DNA from: an uncultured Alphaproteobacteria bacterium
GTDB lineage: Bacteria > Pseudomonadota > Alphaproteobacteria > Puniceispirillales > UBA1172
NCBI GenBank assembly: GCA_937952245.1
Contig: CALFYS010000044.1
Location: 1 to 5,196 of the forward strand
DNA length: 5,196 nucleotides
Direction: 5' to 3'
Shown piece after piece: positions 1 through 5,196 of the stretch (the first letter of the stretch is position 1; each line of letters opens with the position of its first letter). Position numbers and translations under genes: made by a program. The notes under the pieces were generated by a model. It had not been told where the DNA came from. It saw only the letters and a program-made list of their open reading frames with translations, and did not search any database.

Positions 1-409
1 CATAAAACCAAGAGAATATCAGGCCAATAAAGACTTGCTAAATCACAAAAGTGAAAAAAAATAAGGACTTAATCAGCCGGATGCCAAAAACAACTTGATT
101 CAAAAACAACGCCAGCCCTAACCCAATAGGAACCGCCGCCATAAAGCAAATCAACCACCGGACATTATTCCAAAGCGAAGTGTAAAATTCTTCGTCATCG
201 GCCAATTCGATATAATTAGCAAAACCAACATAGGTCGCAGGTGACAGCCCATCCCATTCATAAAGAGAAATGGAAAGCGACTGAAAAATAGGAATGATGA
301 CGTAAACAGTAAAAAACAGAATAGCAGGGGCTAAAAAAATAAACGGCGTCAATTGGGCTTGATGGCGTTTCCACCAACTTGACTGCCGTTTTACCGTTTG
401 ACCTGCCAT
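1..409 (-). pseudogene. Sugar ABC transporter permease (MalF/UgpA type), 5' part, interrupted by an in-frame TAG
   Basis: This is an inner-membrane subunit of a carbohydrate ABC importer, partner of the binding protein encoded just upstream. Seen: a basic cytoplasmic N-terminus, membrane segment 1 at about residues 22-44 (LTPFIFLAPAILFF...), a periplasmic loop with the family-typical SLYEWDG and FANYIEL, segment 2 at about 83-103, and segment 3 from about 112. Codon 124 (38-40) is TAG, inside segment 3. The same frame then continues as QVFIGLIFSWFY to the window edge, which is what this family has there (FVIS-QVVVGLIFSWFY-like, from memory). A single change such as TCG to TAG would explain it. 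The family is usually about 290-310 residues, so a 123-residue product should not work. I chose the ATG at 409 because AGGG (419-422) lies 9 bases ahead of it; the ATG at 415 has only 3 bases of spacing. A sequencing error is the main alternative. The rest of the gene lies outside the window. Confidence 0.8.
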
Positions 410-470
410 GACCATTTGCCCTGATTGGTATTCGAAAAATTAAATGAATAAATATATGAATTAAGAAATA

Positions 471-500
471 AATAAGGGCAGAGAGACCCCTGCCCTTATT
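471..500 (-). terminator. Intercistronic hairpin between binding-protein and permease genes
   Basis: AATAAGGGCA (471-480) and TGCCCTTATT (491-500) are perfect reverse complements. A further G-C pair (481/490) makes an 11-bp stem with an 8-base loop. It begins 9 bases after the binding-protein stop codon. On the minus strand it is followed by a T-rich but interrupted run (TATTTCTTAATTC). It could be a leaky terminator or an mRNA-stabilising stem; either would give more binding protein than permease, a common pattern in binding-protein-dependent importers. The stem is seen directly; the function is inferred. Confidence 0.65.
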
Positions 501-509
501 ATCAAAGTC

Positions 510-1754
510 TTACTTGTAAACCCGCTGACGCGCTTTTTCCAAACGCTTCAGGATGGCGTCACGACGCTCAGGCTTCACCATATATTCTTGGAAACCTTTC
601 ATGCCAGCAGATGCCATTTCAGCAGGGGCATCACGATCATAGAACTGAGCCATTGCATAGGCTTCGTTCAACATCTTGTTGCCTGCCTTCAGGAACTTAT
701 CATCAGCAACGGAAGAACCGCTGTTGATTGGCAACTGACCCAAGATTTTGTTCACTTCTTCCTGAACATCCGCACGTGCCATGAAGATCAAGAAACGCTT
801 TGCGTCTTTTTTGTTCTTCGCCTTTGAAGGGATATGCACAGTATCGGTTGGGGCTTCTTCAGCCATTGGAAGACCTGGGGTGATTTCTGGGAACTGGAAG
901 AACCCAAGCTGGTCGTCAGTCAGACCAGCTTCACGCAGAGGCGCAACAGCAAAGTTACCCATGACATACATCGCGGCTTCACCGTTGACCATTGGAGTCA
1001 AAGCTTCCTGCCAGCTGTACGCGGCGTGGTTTTCAATGAAATAGCCAGGCTTAACCAGACGATCCCATGCATCAAAAACAGCATGAACGCGTGGGTCTGT
1101 GTAAGGGATTTTACCATTGGTCAAATCCATGTGGAATTCGTAACCGTTGACACGCAGGTCAAGGTAGTCAAACACACCCGCGGTTGTCCAAAGGTACTTT
1201 GAACCGATTGTGATCGGGGTCACGCCATTGGCCTTCAATGTGGCACAGGCTTCTACGAATTCATCGAATGTCTTTGGTACAGCAATACCCATCTTTTCAA
1301 AGATGTCTTTGCGGTAATATACGCCCCACTGATAATAGGTGTAAGGCACACCCCACTGGCGACCGCCAATGGTCATGGACTTCTGAGCGTGGGCCATTGA
1401 ACTGCCCAATTCACCGTCTTTCCAACCGCTATCTGCCCAAATGTCGGAGACATCTTCAAACAGGCCAGCCTTAACAAACGGACGCATACGGTTGCCCGCG
1501 TACCAGTTTGCAACGTCTGGTGGGTTGGTGTTCAAGAAGTTACGGATAGATTGCTTATAACCTTCGTGGTCAAAAACATTCCATTCAACAGTAACGTCTG
1601 GGTTTTCTGCTTCGAATTTTTCAATGATATATTCGAACGCCTTCTTCGGTGCCGCATCTGATGTATCTGTATTAATCACCAAAGTACCGGCAGATGCGCT
1701 TGATGCCATGCCAACAACGGCAGCGACAGCAAGTGATGTAAGCATCTTTTTCAT
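510..1754 (-). CDS. Extracellular solute-binding protein family 1 (sugar ABC importer)
   Basis: This is a periplasmic receptor that delivers a carbohydrate-type ligand to the ABC permeases encoded downstream. It has 414 residues, normal for the MalE-like SBP_bac_1 family. Seen: a Sec signal (MKK, hydrophobic 5-16, ASSASA ending at residue 22, then GTL) with no lipobox cysteine, so it should be soluble in the periplasm. Family features follow: FEAENPDVTVEW (47-58), PPDVANWYAGNRM (78-90), WGVPYTYYQWGVYYRKDIFEKMG (134-156, a typical hinge and ligand region rich in aromatics), NGEAAMYVMGNF (257-268), and a C-terminal helical part with LGQLPINSG (338-346). Many Trp and Tyr residues suit sugar stacking. 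The start at 1754 is chosen because GGGAGG stands 6 bases before it and the signal peptide begins there. An upstream ATG at 1778 adds eight residues, has no ribosome site and would spoil the signal. The substrate cannot be read from sequence alone. Stop is TAA. Confidence 0.93.
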   Translation of the reverse strand: MKKMLTSLAVAAVVGMASSASAGTLVINTDTSDAAPKKAFEYIIEKFEAENPDVTVEWNVFDHEGYKQSIRNFLNTNPPDVANWYAGNRMRPFVKAGLFEDVSDIWADSGWKDGELGSSMAHAQKSMTIGGRQWGVPYTYYQWGVYYRKDIFEKMGIAVPKTFDEFVEACATLKANGVTPITIGSKYLWTTAGVFDYLDLRVNGYEFHMDLTNGKIPYTDPRVHAVFDAWDRLVKPGYFIENHAAYSWQEALTPMVNGEAAMYVMGNFAVAPLREAGLTDDQLGFFQFPEITPGLPMAEEAPTDTVHIPSKAKNKKDAKRFLIFMARADVQEEVNKILGQLPINSGSSVADDKFLKAGNKMLNEAYAMAQFYDRDAPAEMASAGMKGFQEYMVKPERRDAILKRLEKARQRVYK

Positions 1755-1760
1755 GAGGAT

Positions 1761-1766
1761 CCTCCC
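1761..1766 (-). promoter_or_regulatory. Strong Shine-Dalgarno site of the binding-protein gene
   Basis: On the minus strand GGGAGG lies 6 bases before the ATG at 1754, close to the ideal site and spacing. It decides the start codon over the in-frame ATG at 1778. The site overlaps a 10-base perfect palindrome, GAGGATCCTC (1755-1764); with no loop it cannot fold on one strand, so I give it no function. Confidence 0.8.
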
Positions 1767-1820
1767 ATTAGGTGCCATAAAAAATTACTTCGATAGGTTG
1801 CCCTAAAATTTGAAGTGTTG

Positions 1821-1864
1821 GTTAAGATTGGTCAGCGCTGACTAATCCAATAACAGTTAAGATT
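1821..1864. repeat. Direct repeat GTTAAGATT, two copies 35 bases apart
   Basis: GTTAAGATT occurs at 1821-1829 and again at 1856-1864. The first copy overlaps the left end of the palindrome at 1826-1847. They could be half-sites for the MelR-like regulator in front of the binding-protein gene, but a 9-base repeat in an AT-rich control region could also arise by chance. Confidence 0.35.
1826..1847. promoter_or_regulatory. Palindromic operator candidate, LacI-family style
   Basis: This 22-base inverted repeat has 10 of 11 base pairs matching. Its perfect core is GTCAGCGCTGAC (1831-1842), extended by GATTG on the left and TAATC on the right. The centre AGCGCT fits the A-N-C-G-N-T core common to LacI/GalR-family operators, which often control sugar importers in alphaproteobacteria. 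It lies 72 bases upstream of the binding-protein start, a suitable position for repression or roadblock there. No LacI-type gene is in the window, so the binding protein for this site is unknown. Confidence 0.5.
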
Positions 1865-1939
1865 AATACAATTTTTAAAAATCCCAACTAAAATAACCAT
1901 GACGCTTCTCTATGCGCTCGGCTTCCGCCAAAATGAGTA

Positions 1940-1980
1940 TTCATTCCGAAAAAATCATCTTTTCCTTTTTTTCATTCCGA
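1940..1980. repeat. Direct repeat TTCATTCCGA, two copies 31 bases apart, in the regulator promoter
   Basis: TTCATTCCGA is exact at 1940-1949 and 1971-1980, and a related TTCATTCGCG lies at 2010-2019 inside the regulator gene. The 31-base spacing is about three helical turns, placing both copies on the same DNA face, as expected for an AraC-family protein, which binds direct repeats. The second copy abuts the candidate -10 box of the regulator gene, so occupancy should affect its own transcription. The repeats are seen; the binder is inferred. Confidence 0.5.
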
Positions 1981-1984
1981 TAAT
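1979..1984 (+). promoter_or_regulatory. Candidate -10 box of the AraC-family regulator gene
   Basis: GATAAT matches the sigma-70 -10 consensus at 5 of 6 positions and lies 17 bases before the ATG at 2002. No convincing -35 stands at the right distance; the position is occupied by a pyrimidine-rich run. Use of this box would give a leader of only about 10 bases. TAATAT at 1981-1986 is an overlapping alternative. Confidence 0.35.
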
Positions 1985-2001
1985 ATGTAATTTTACAATT
2001 C

Positions 2002-2883
2002 ATGGAGAGTTCATTCGCGTCATTACATGACCATTTTCCCGATGGCTTTTTTATGCAACGCCATCGGCCTGTCATCATGCCTGAAACGCATTCCCATGGG
2101 CATATTGAAGTCCTGTTGCCGGTGGGATGCAGCTTAACCTATCATACCCAGACCGGGCTTTATCGAGCAGAACCCGATAAATTGAGCGTGTTATGGGGGC
2201 ATATCCCACATCGGGTGACAAAAATTGAAGGTGATGGTGAAATCCTAATCGCCAATATCCCATTGGCGGAATTGTTATCATGGTCAATGCCCGAGACGTT
2301 TTTAGGGGAATTGCTGACCGGAAAATTGGTTTCAGCCAACGCCAGCGACCCGCTTCATCAATCGCTCTTTGAACGTTGGATTGAAGATTTAAACAGCGAT
2401 GATACCAATCGAAGTTCAATCGCACGGGTGGAAATTCAATTAAGCTTAAGGCGGCAATCTTTGATGGGTTGGCACGCCCGAAAATTACAATCTCCTCAAG
2501 AAGAAAACAAACCATCAATCGAACAGCAAAGCCAAATGATCAGCAGTCGGCAATCCAGCCGTGTGATCGCCATGATCCGATTTATCGCTGAAAACTTTAC
2601 GCAACCAATCGATATTGCCCAAATCGCAACCGCTGGCGGTGTATCCAAAGGTCATGCCATGGGTATTTTCAAAAAAATGCTGGGCACGAATATCAATCGG
2701 TTTTTGACCCAACTGCGCCTGCACCACGCGAAATCCGCCTTATCCGATACTGATGATAAGATTTTGACCATCGCCCTTGATTCTGGCTTTGGGTCTTTAT
2801 CGCGGTTTTATGAAGTGTTCTTAATGGAAACAGGGCATACCCCCCAATCTTTTCGGAAATCACAGCATCAAGCCAAAAATTAG
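2002..2883 (+). CDS. MelR-like AraC-family transcriptional regulator
   Basis: This is a sugar-responsive DNA-binding regulator of 293 residues, close to E. coli MelR (about 300). The N-terminal half is a cupin-type effector domain: PETHSHGHIEVLLPVG (27-42, three histidines), then LWGHIPHRV (64-72) and LLSW (91-94), matching the order of motifs in MelR as I remember it. A linker spans about 160-185. The C-terminal AraC domain has a first helix-turn-helix around 203-223 (IDIAQIATAGGVSKGHAMGI) and a second around 252-274 (KILTIALDSGFGSLSRFYEVF), followed by GHTPQSFRK (278-286). The ALSDTDDKILTIAL segment is strikingly MelR-like. It diverges from the importer genes and is co-directional with glpK, so it probably activates the importer and may control glpK. 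There is no Shine-Dalgarno before the ATG at 2002, and an in-frame TAA at 1981 limits any extension. It ends in TAG at the expected family C-terminus. The effector is unknown. Confidence 0.9.
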   Translation: MESSFASLHDHFPDGFFMQRHRPVIMPETHSHGHIEVLLPVGCSLTYHTQTGLYRAEPDKLSVLWGHIPHRVTKIEGDGEILIANIPLAELLSWSMPETFLGELLTGKLVSANASDPLHQSLFERWIEDLNSDDTNRSSIARVEIQLSLRRQSLMGWHARKLQSPQEENKPSIEQQSQMISSRQSSRVIAMIRFIAENFTQPIDIAQIATAGGVSKGHAMGIFKKMLGTNINRFLTQLRLHHAKSALSDTDDKILTIALDSGFGSLSRFYEVFLMETGHTPQSFRKSQHQAKN

Positions 2884-2937
2884 CGTCTGGCCACCATGCC
2901 CCTTTTTCAGGTGATGAAGGTGGTTAACGGTTATGGC

Positions 2938-2967
2938 TTGAAACGCCCTTGACCTCAGTCATGTTAT
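2938..2967 (+). promoter_or_regulatory. Candidate sigma-70 promoter of glpK
   Basis: TTGAAA (2938-2943, 5 of 6 to the -35 consensus) and TGTTAT (2962-2967, 4 of 6 to the -10) are 18 bases apart, about 70 bases before the glpK start. TTGACC (2949-2954) with CTGAAT (2973-2978), also 18 bases apart, is an equally possible pair. The 154-base gap (2884-3037) contains no gene and no clear terminator for the regulator gene, so read-through from it is possible. Confidence 0.3.
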
Positions 2968-3037
2968 GCTTTCTGAATATGGGCAGAAAAGTTCACATCA
3001 TCTTTGATAAAGAAGCGAAAGATTAACGAGTGTTGTC

Positions 3038-4537
3038 ATGACCAAAGACCTTATCCTTGCCATTGATCAGGGAACCACATCAACCCGCGCCATTATTTTT
3101 GATCGCCACCTGACACCACTGGCCACCGCTCAACAAGAATTTGAACAGCATTTCCCGCAATCCGGCTGGGTGGAACATAACCCTGAAGATTTGTGGACGA
3201 CATCTATTGAAATGGCTGAACACGTGATCAAAAAGCACCAATGCACGCCTGATGATATTGCCGCTATTGGCATCACCAATCAGCGCGAAACAACCTTGGT
3301 CTGGGATCGCGAAACCGGAGAGGCTGTTTATCCAGCGATTGTTTGGCAAGACCGCCGAACATCAAATTATTGCCAGAAACTGAAACAAGATGGCCATGAA
3401 GCCATGGTCACAAGCAAAACAGGCTTGCTGCTTGACCCTTATTTTTCAGCGACAAAGATTGCTTGGATTTTGGACCACGTCGATGGCGCAAGAGAGCGCG
3501 CGGAACAAGGTGATTTGCTTTTTGGAACGGTGGATACCTATCTGATCTGGCGGCTGACAAAGGGCGCTTCGCATTTGACGGATGCCACCAATGCCGCCCG
3601 CACCATGATTTATAATATCAATGACGGAACATGGGATGATGAGTTGTTGGATTTATTCAACATCCCCAAAAAAATGTTGCCTGAGGTGAAGAACTGTTCG
3701 GATGATTTTGGCCATACCTGCACTGATTTTTTTGACGGCATCGCGCTCCCTATCGCTGGGGTTGCTGGCGACCAACAAGCGGCAACAATTGGCCAAGCTT
3801 GTTTTGAGCCGGGGATGATCAAATCCACCTATGGCACGGGGTGTTTTGTGCTTCTTAACACGGGCGATGCGCCGGTGTTTTCCAGCAATAAATTGCTGAC
3901 AACAATCGCTTATCAATTGGATGATAAACCTGTTTATGCTTTGGAAGGGTCAATCTTTATCGCCGGAGCGGTGGTGCAATGGTTGCGCGATGGGCTGCAA
4001 TTGATCAAATCCGCCGCGGAGACCGAAGACCTTGTCCAAAAAGCCGATGCAACTGAACAGGTCTATCTGGTGCCGGCCTTTACAGGGTTAGGCGCGCCTT
4101 ATTGGAATGCTGAATGTCGCGGGGCTATTTTTGGCCTGACCCGCAACACTGGCCCCGCTGAACTTGCAAAAGCAGCCTTGGAAAGCGTTGCCTTTCAGAC
4201 GCGCGATTTGATCGAGGCCATGCGAGAGGATGGCGCCGCCAGCAGCCAGACCGTGATCCGCATTGATGGCGGGATGGTGGCGAATGATTGGGCGATGCAA
4301 AATTTAGCCAATCAATTAATGGCGCCTGTGGATCGCCCTAATGTGATCGAAACAACGGCATCGGGGGCGGCTTATCTTGCGGGGTTAAGAGCAGGAGTTT
4401 ACCCAAAGCCAGCGGAATTTGCCAAAACATGGTCTTTGGAAAAACGCTTTAACCCATCGGGTTCAACCGATGAGGCCAATCAAGCCTATCAAGGCTGGCG
4501 CAACGCCATCCGTAAATTATTGCATGAAGGTGAATAA
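3038..4537 (+). CDS. glpK: Glycerol kinase
   Basis: It phosphorylates glycerol with ATP to sn-glycerol 3-phosphate in the cytoplasm, the entry step of glycerol catabolism. It has 499 residues against 502 in E. coli. FGGY-kinase fold: N-terminal phosphate loop DQGTTSTRA (10-18), GWVEHNPEDLW (43-53), and ATPase-domain TYGTGCF. The glycerol-site residues match E. coli numbering exactly: R83 and E84 in TNQRETT, W103, Y135 in LDPYFSATK, and catalytic D245 in GVAGDQQAA. FTGLGAPYW and GAAYLAGL close the C-terminal domain. By alignment with the remembered E. coli protein, the fructose-1,6-bisphosphate loop (GGKGGTR, 230-236) is replaced by DFFDGIA, losing Arg236, and the C-terminal IIA-Glc contact segment is also different. 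The enzyme is therefore probably free of both enteric inhibitions. Ribosome site is weak (ACGAG). No GlpF or GlpD is in the window, so glycerol may come from an imported compound. Stop is TAA. Confidence 0.97.
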   Translation: MTKDLILAIDQGTTSTRAIIFDRHLTPLATAQQEFEQHFPQSGWVEHNPEDLWTTSIEMAEHVIKKHQCTPDDIAAIGITNQRETTLVWDRETGEAVYPAIVWQDRRTSNYCQKLKQDGHEAMVTSKTGLLLDPYFSATKIAWILDHVDGARERAEQGDLLFGTVDTYLIWRLTKGASHLTDATNAARTMIYNINDGTWDDELLDLFNIPKKMLPEVKNCSDDFGHTCTDFFDGIALPIAGVAGDQQAATIGQACFEPGMIKSTYGTGCFVLLNTGDAPVFSSNKLLTTIAYQLDDKPVYALEGSIFIAGAVVQWLRDGLQLIKSAAETEDLVQKADATEQVYLVPAFTGLGAPYWNAECRGAIFGLTRNTGPAELAKAALESVAFQTRDLIEAMREDGAASSQTVIRIDGGMVANDWAMQNLANQLMAPVDRPNVIETTASGAAYLAGLRAGVYPKPAEFAKTWSLEKRFNPSGSTDEANQAYQGWRNAIRKLLHEGE

Positions 4538-4579
4538 GCCTTTCTGATTGGCTTCCAATATACATCATAAGCAGGGTCA

Positions 4580-4615
4580 TTGACTGCCCTTTTGGGGTGC
4601 AATAACGTTTTATTG
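4580..4615 (+). promoter_or_regulatory. Weak promoter candidate and small inverted repeat before the dehydrogenase gene
   Basis: The 103-base gap after glpK holds TTGACT (4580-4585), a good -35, with a poor -10 TAACGT (4603-4608) 17 bases on. Overlapping the -10 is an inverted repeat, CAATAA-CGTT-TTATTG (4600-4615). Just after the glpK stop is a short stem ATTGG-CTT-CCAAT (4547-4559) without a T run, so no convincing terminator separates the genes. The dehydrogenase may be transcribed with glpK, from this promoter, or both. Confidence 0.25.
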
Positions 4616-4640
4616 AACCTCAACATTCAAAGGCCAAAAG

Positions 4641-5196
4641 ATGAATAAAGATAAAGTTGCTATTCTGACAGGAACCGGGCAAGGCATTGGCGCGGGTTGC
4701 GCCCGTGAAATGGCAAACGCTGGATATAAAGTCTCATTAATGTCGCCTTCCACCCGAAGCATTGAACTTGCCAAAGAACTGGGCGGTATCGGGCGATCTG
4801 GATCTGTTCTTGAGGCGGAAGACCTTCAACAACTGGTTGATGATACGATGAATAAATATGGCCGCATTGATGCCGTGGTGAGCAATATGGGGCATGGCGG
4901 GGGTGTGCCTGAAGCGATAAAAACTGTTGGTTTTGACCCTGATTTTGATGGTCCTCTTTTAGAATTACCCGATGAGCTCTGGCATGAGAGCCTCGATATG
5001 TATGTGCTTAATATTGTTAAGATGGCGCGTATCGTGACGCCGATTATGATCGCCCAAGGGGGCGGTAATTTTGTCAATATATCCTCCATGAATACGGTTG
5101 AGCCGCGCGCGCCATACCCCATGAGCATGTTGCGGGGGACATTGCATAGTTTTGCAAAATTATTTGGTGACCGTTACGCGCGTCATAATATTTGCA
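4641..5196 (+). CDS. Atypical short-chain dehydrogenase/reductase (SDR), 3' end outside window
   Basis: This is the first 185 residues of a Rossmann-fold NAD(P)-dependent oxidoreductase-like protein, open to the window edge (SDR proteins are usually about 250). Seen: strand plus cofactor loop VAILTGTGQGIG (6-17, the TGxxxGxG motif), GRIDAVVSNMG (74-84, SNMG in place of the usual NNAG), Asn124 at the conserved structural position in YVLNIV, and FVNISSM with Ser148/149. The usual catalytic YxxxK is missing: Tyr159 is followed four residues on by Met163, and aligning from the downstream helix (HSFAKLFGDRYA) puts Arg165 and Met161 at the Lys and Tyr positions. Related SDRs with an Arg-containing version of this segment exist as far as I recall, so it may be a divergent subfamily rather than a decayed gene. 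Substrate unknown. The ATG at 4641 has AAGG about 7 bases upstream. It follows glpK by 103 bases in the same direction. Confidence 0.85.
   Translation, partial: MNKDKVAILTGTGQGIGAGCAREMANAGYKVSLMSPSTRSIELAKELGGIGRSGSVLEAEDLQQLVDDTMNKYGRIDAVVSNMGHGGGVPEAIKTVGFDPDFDGPLLELPDELWHESLDMYVLNIVKMARIVTPIMIAQGGGNFVNISSMNTVEPRAPYPMSMLRGTLHSFAKLFGDRYARHNIC

Noticed and set aside
38..40. TAG recoded as an amino acid in this genome
   Set aside because: The regulator gene stops at TAG (2881-2883) at the expected end of its family, so TAG appears to be an ordinary stop codon here.
834..1202. Open frame of 122 codons on the plus strand, opposite the binding-protein gene, with other shorter ones at 588-827, 781-1044 and 1238-1474
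   Set aside because: They lie fully inside a well-supported gene on the other strand, have no ribosome site or recognisable domain, and read as low-sense protein. They are shadows.
1755..1778. Longer binding-protein start at the ATG at 1778
   Set aside because: It has no Shine-Dalgarno and would put a non-signal stretch before a perfect Sec signal peptide, while the ATG at 1754 has an ideal site.
1832..1900. Possible 22-residue upstream peptide on the minus strand ahead of the binding-protein gene, with a GAGAAG before its ATG
   Set aside because: It ends inside the operator-like palindrome, has no codon pattern suggesting a leader peptide, and is probably upstream of the real transcription start.
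2075..2518. Open frame of 147 codons on the minus strand, opposite the AraC-family regulator
   Set aside because: It overlaps a clear MelR-like protein on the plus strand and shows no domain, signal or ribosome site.
2891..2923. CCACC...GGTGG stem after the regulator stop as a terminator
   Set aside because: Only five base pairs around a 23-base loop, with the T run inside the loop instead of after the stem.

Overview
The window reads as a piece of a Gram-negative, probably alphaproteobacterial, chromosome of medium GC. This rests on a periplasmic binding protein with a plain Sec signal and no lipobox, the general look of the glycerol kinase and short-chain dehydrogenase, and ordinary bacterial gene spacing. 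It is a judgement from protein character; I ran no search. A marine origin is possible, but nothing in the sequence proves it.

Layout. Two gene groups diverge from a 247-base control region (1755-2001). Leftward (minus strand) lie a family 1 sugar-type solute-binding protein (510-1754) and then, after a 94-base gap holding a strong hairpin (471-500), the first MalF-type ABC permease (1-409), which runs off the left edge. The permease frame is broken by an in-frame TAG at 38-40 inside its third membrane segment, although the frame stays recognisable on the other side. Rightward (plus strand) lie a MelR-like AraC-family regulator (2002-2883), a complete glycerol kinase glpK (3038-4537) and the first 185 codons of an atypical short-chain dehydrogenase/reductase (4641 to the edge).

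Control region. It holds a near-perfect 22-base palindrome centred on AGCGCT, of the LacI-family operator style (1826-1847), a 9-base direct repeat around it, and a separate 10-base direct repeat TTCATTCCGA (1940 and 1971, 31 bases apart) that abuts a candidate -10 box of the regulator gene. The regulator start has no Shine-Dalgarno sequence.

How the genes may work together (inference). The binding protein and permease import a sugar or glycoside, the MelR-like protein senses it, and glycerol kinase with the dehydrogenase processes a product. A MelR-type (alpha-galactoside family) regulator between a sugar importer and a glycerol kinase suggests a glycerol-containing glycoside, such as galactosylglycerol or glucosylglycerol, as a candidate substrate. 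No glycosidase or phosphorylase is visible in the window to confirm this. There are no RNA genes, mobile elements or CRISPR arrays, and no gene-free stretch exceeds 300 bases.
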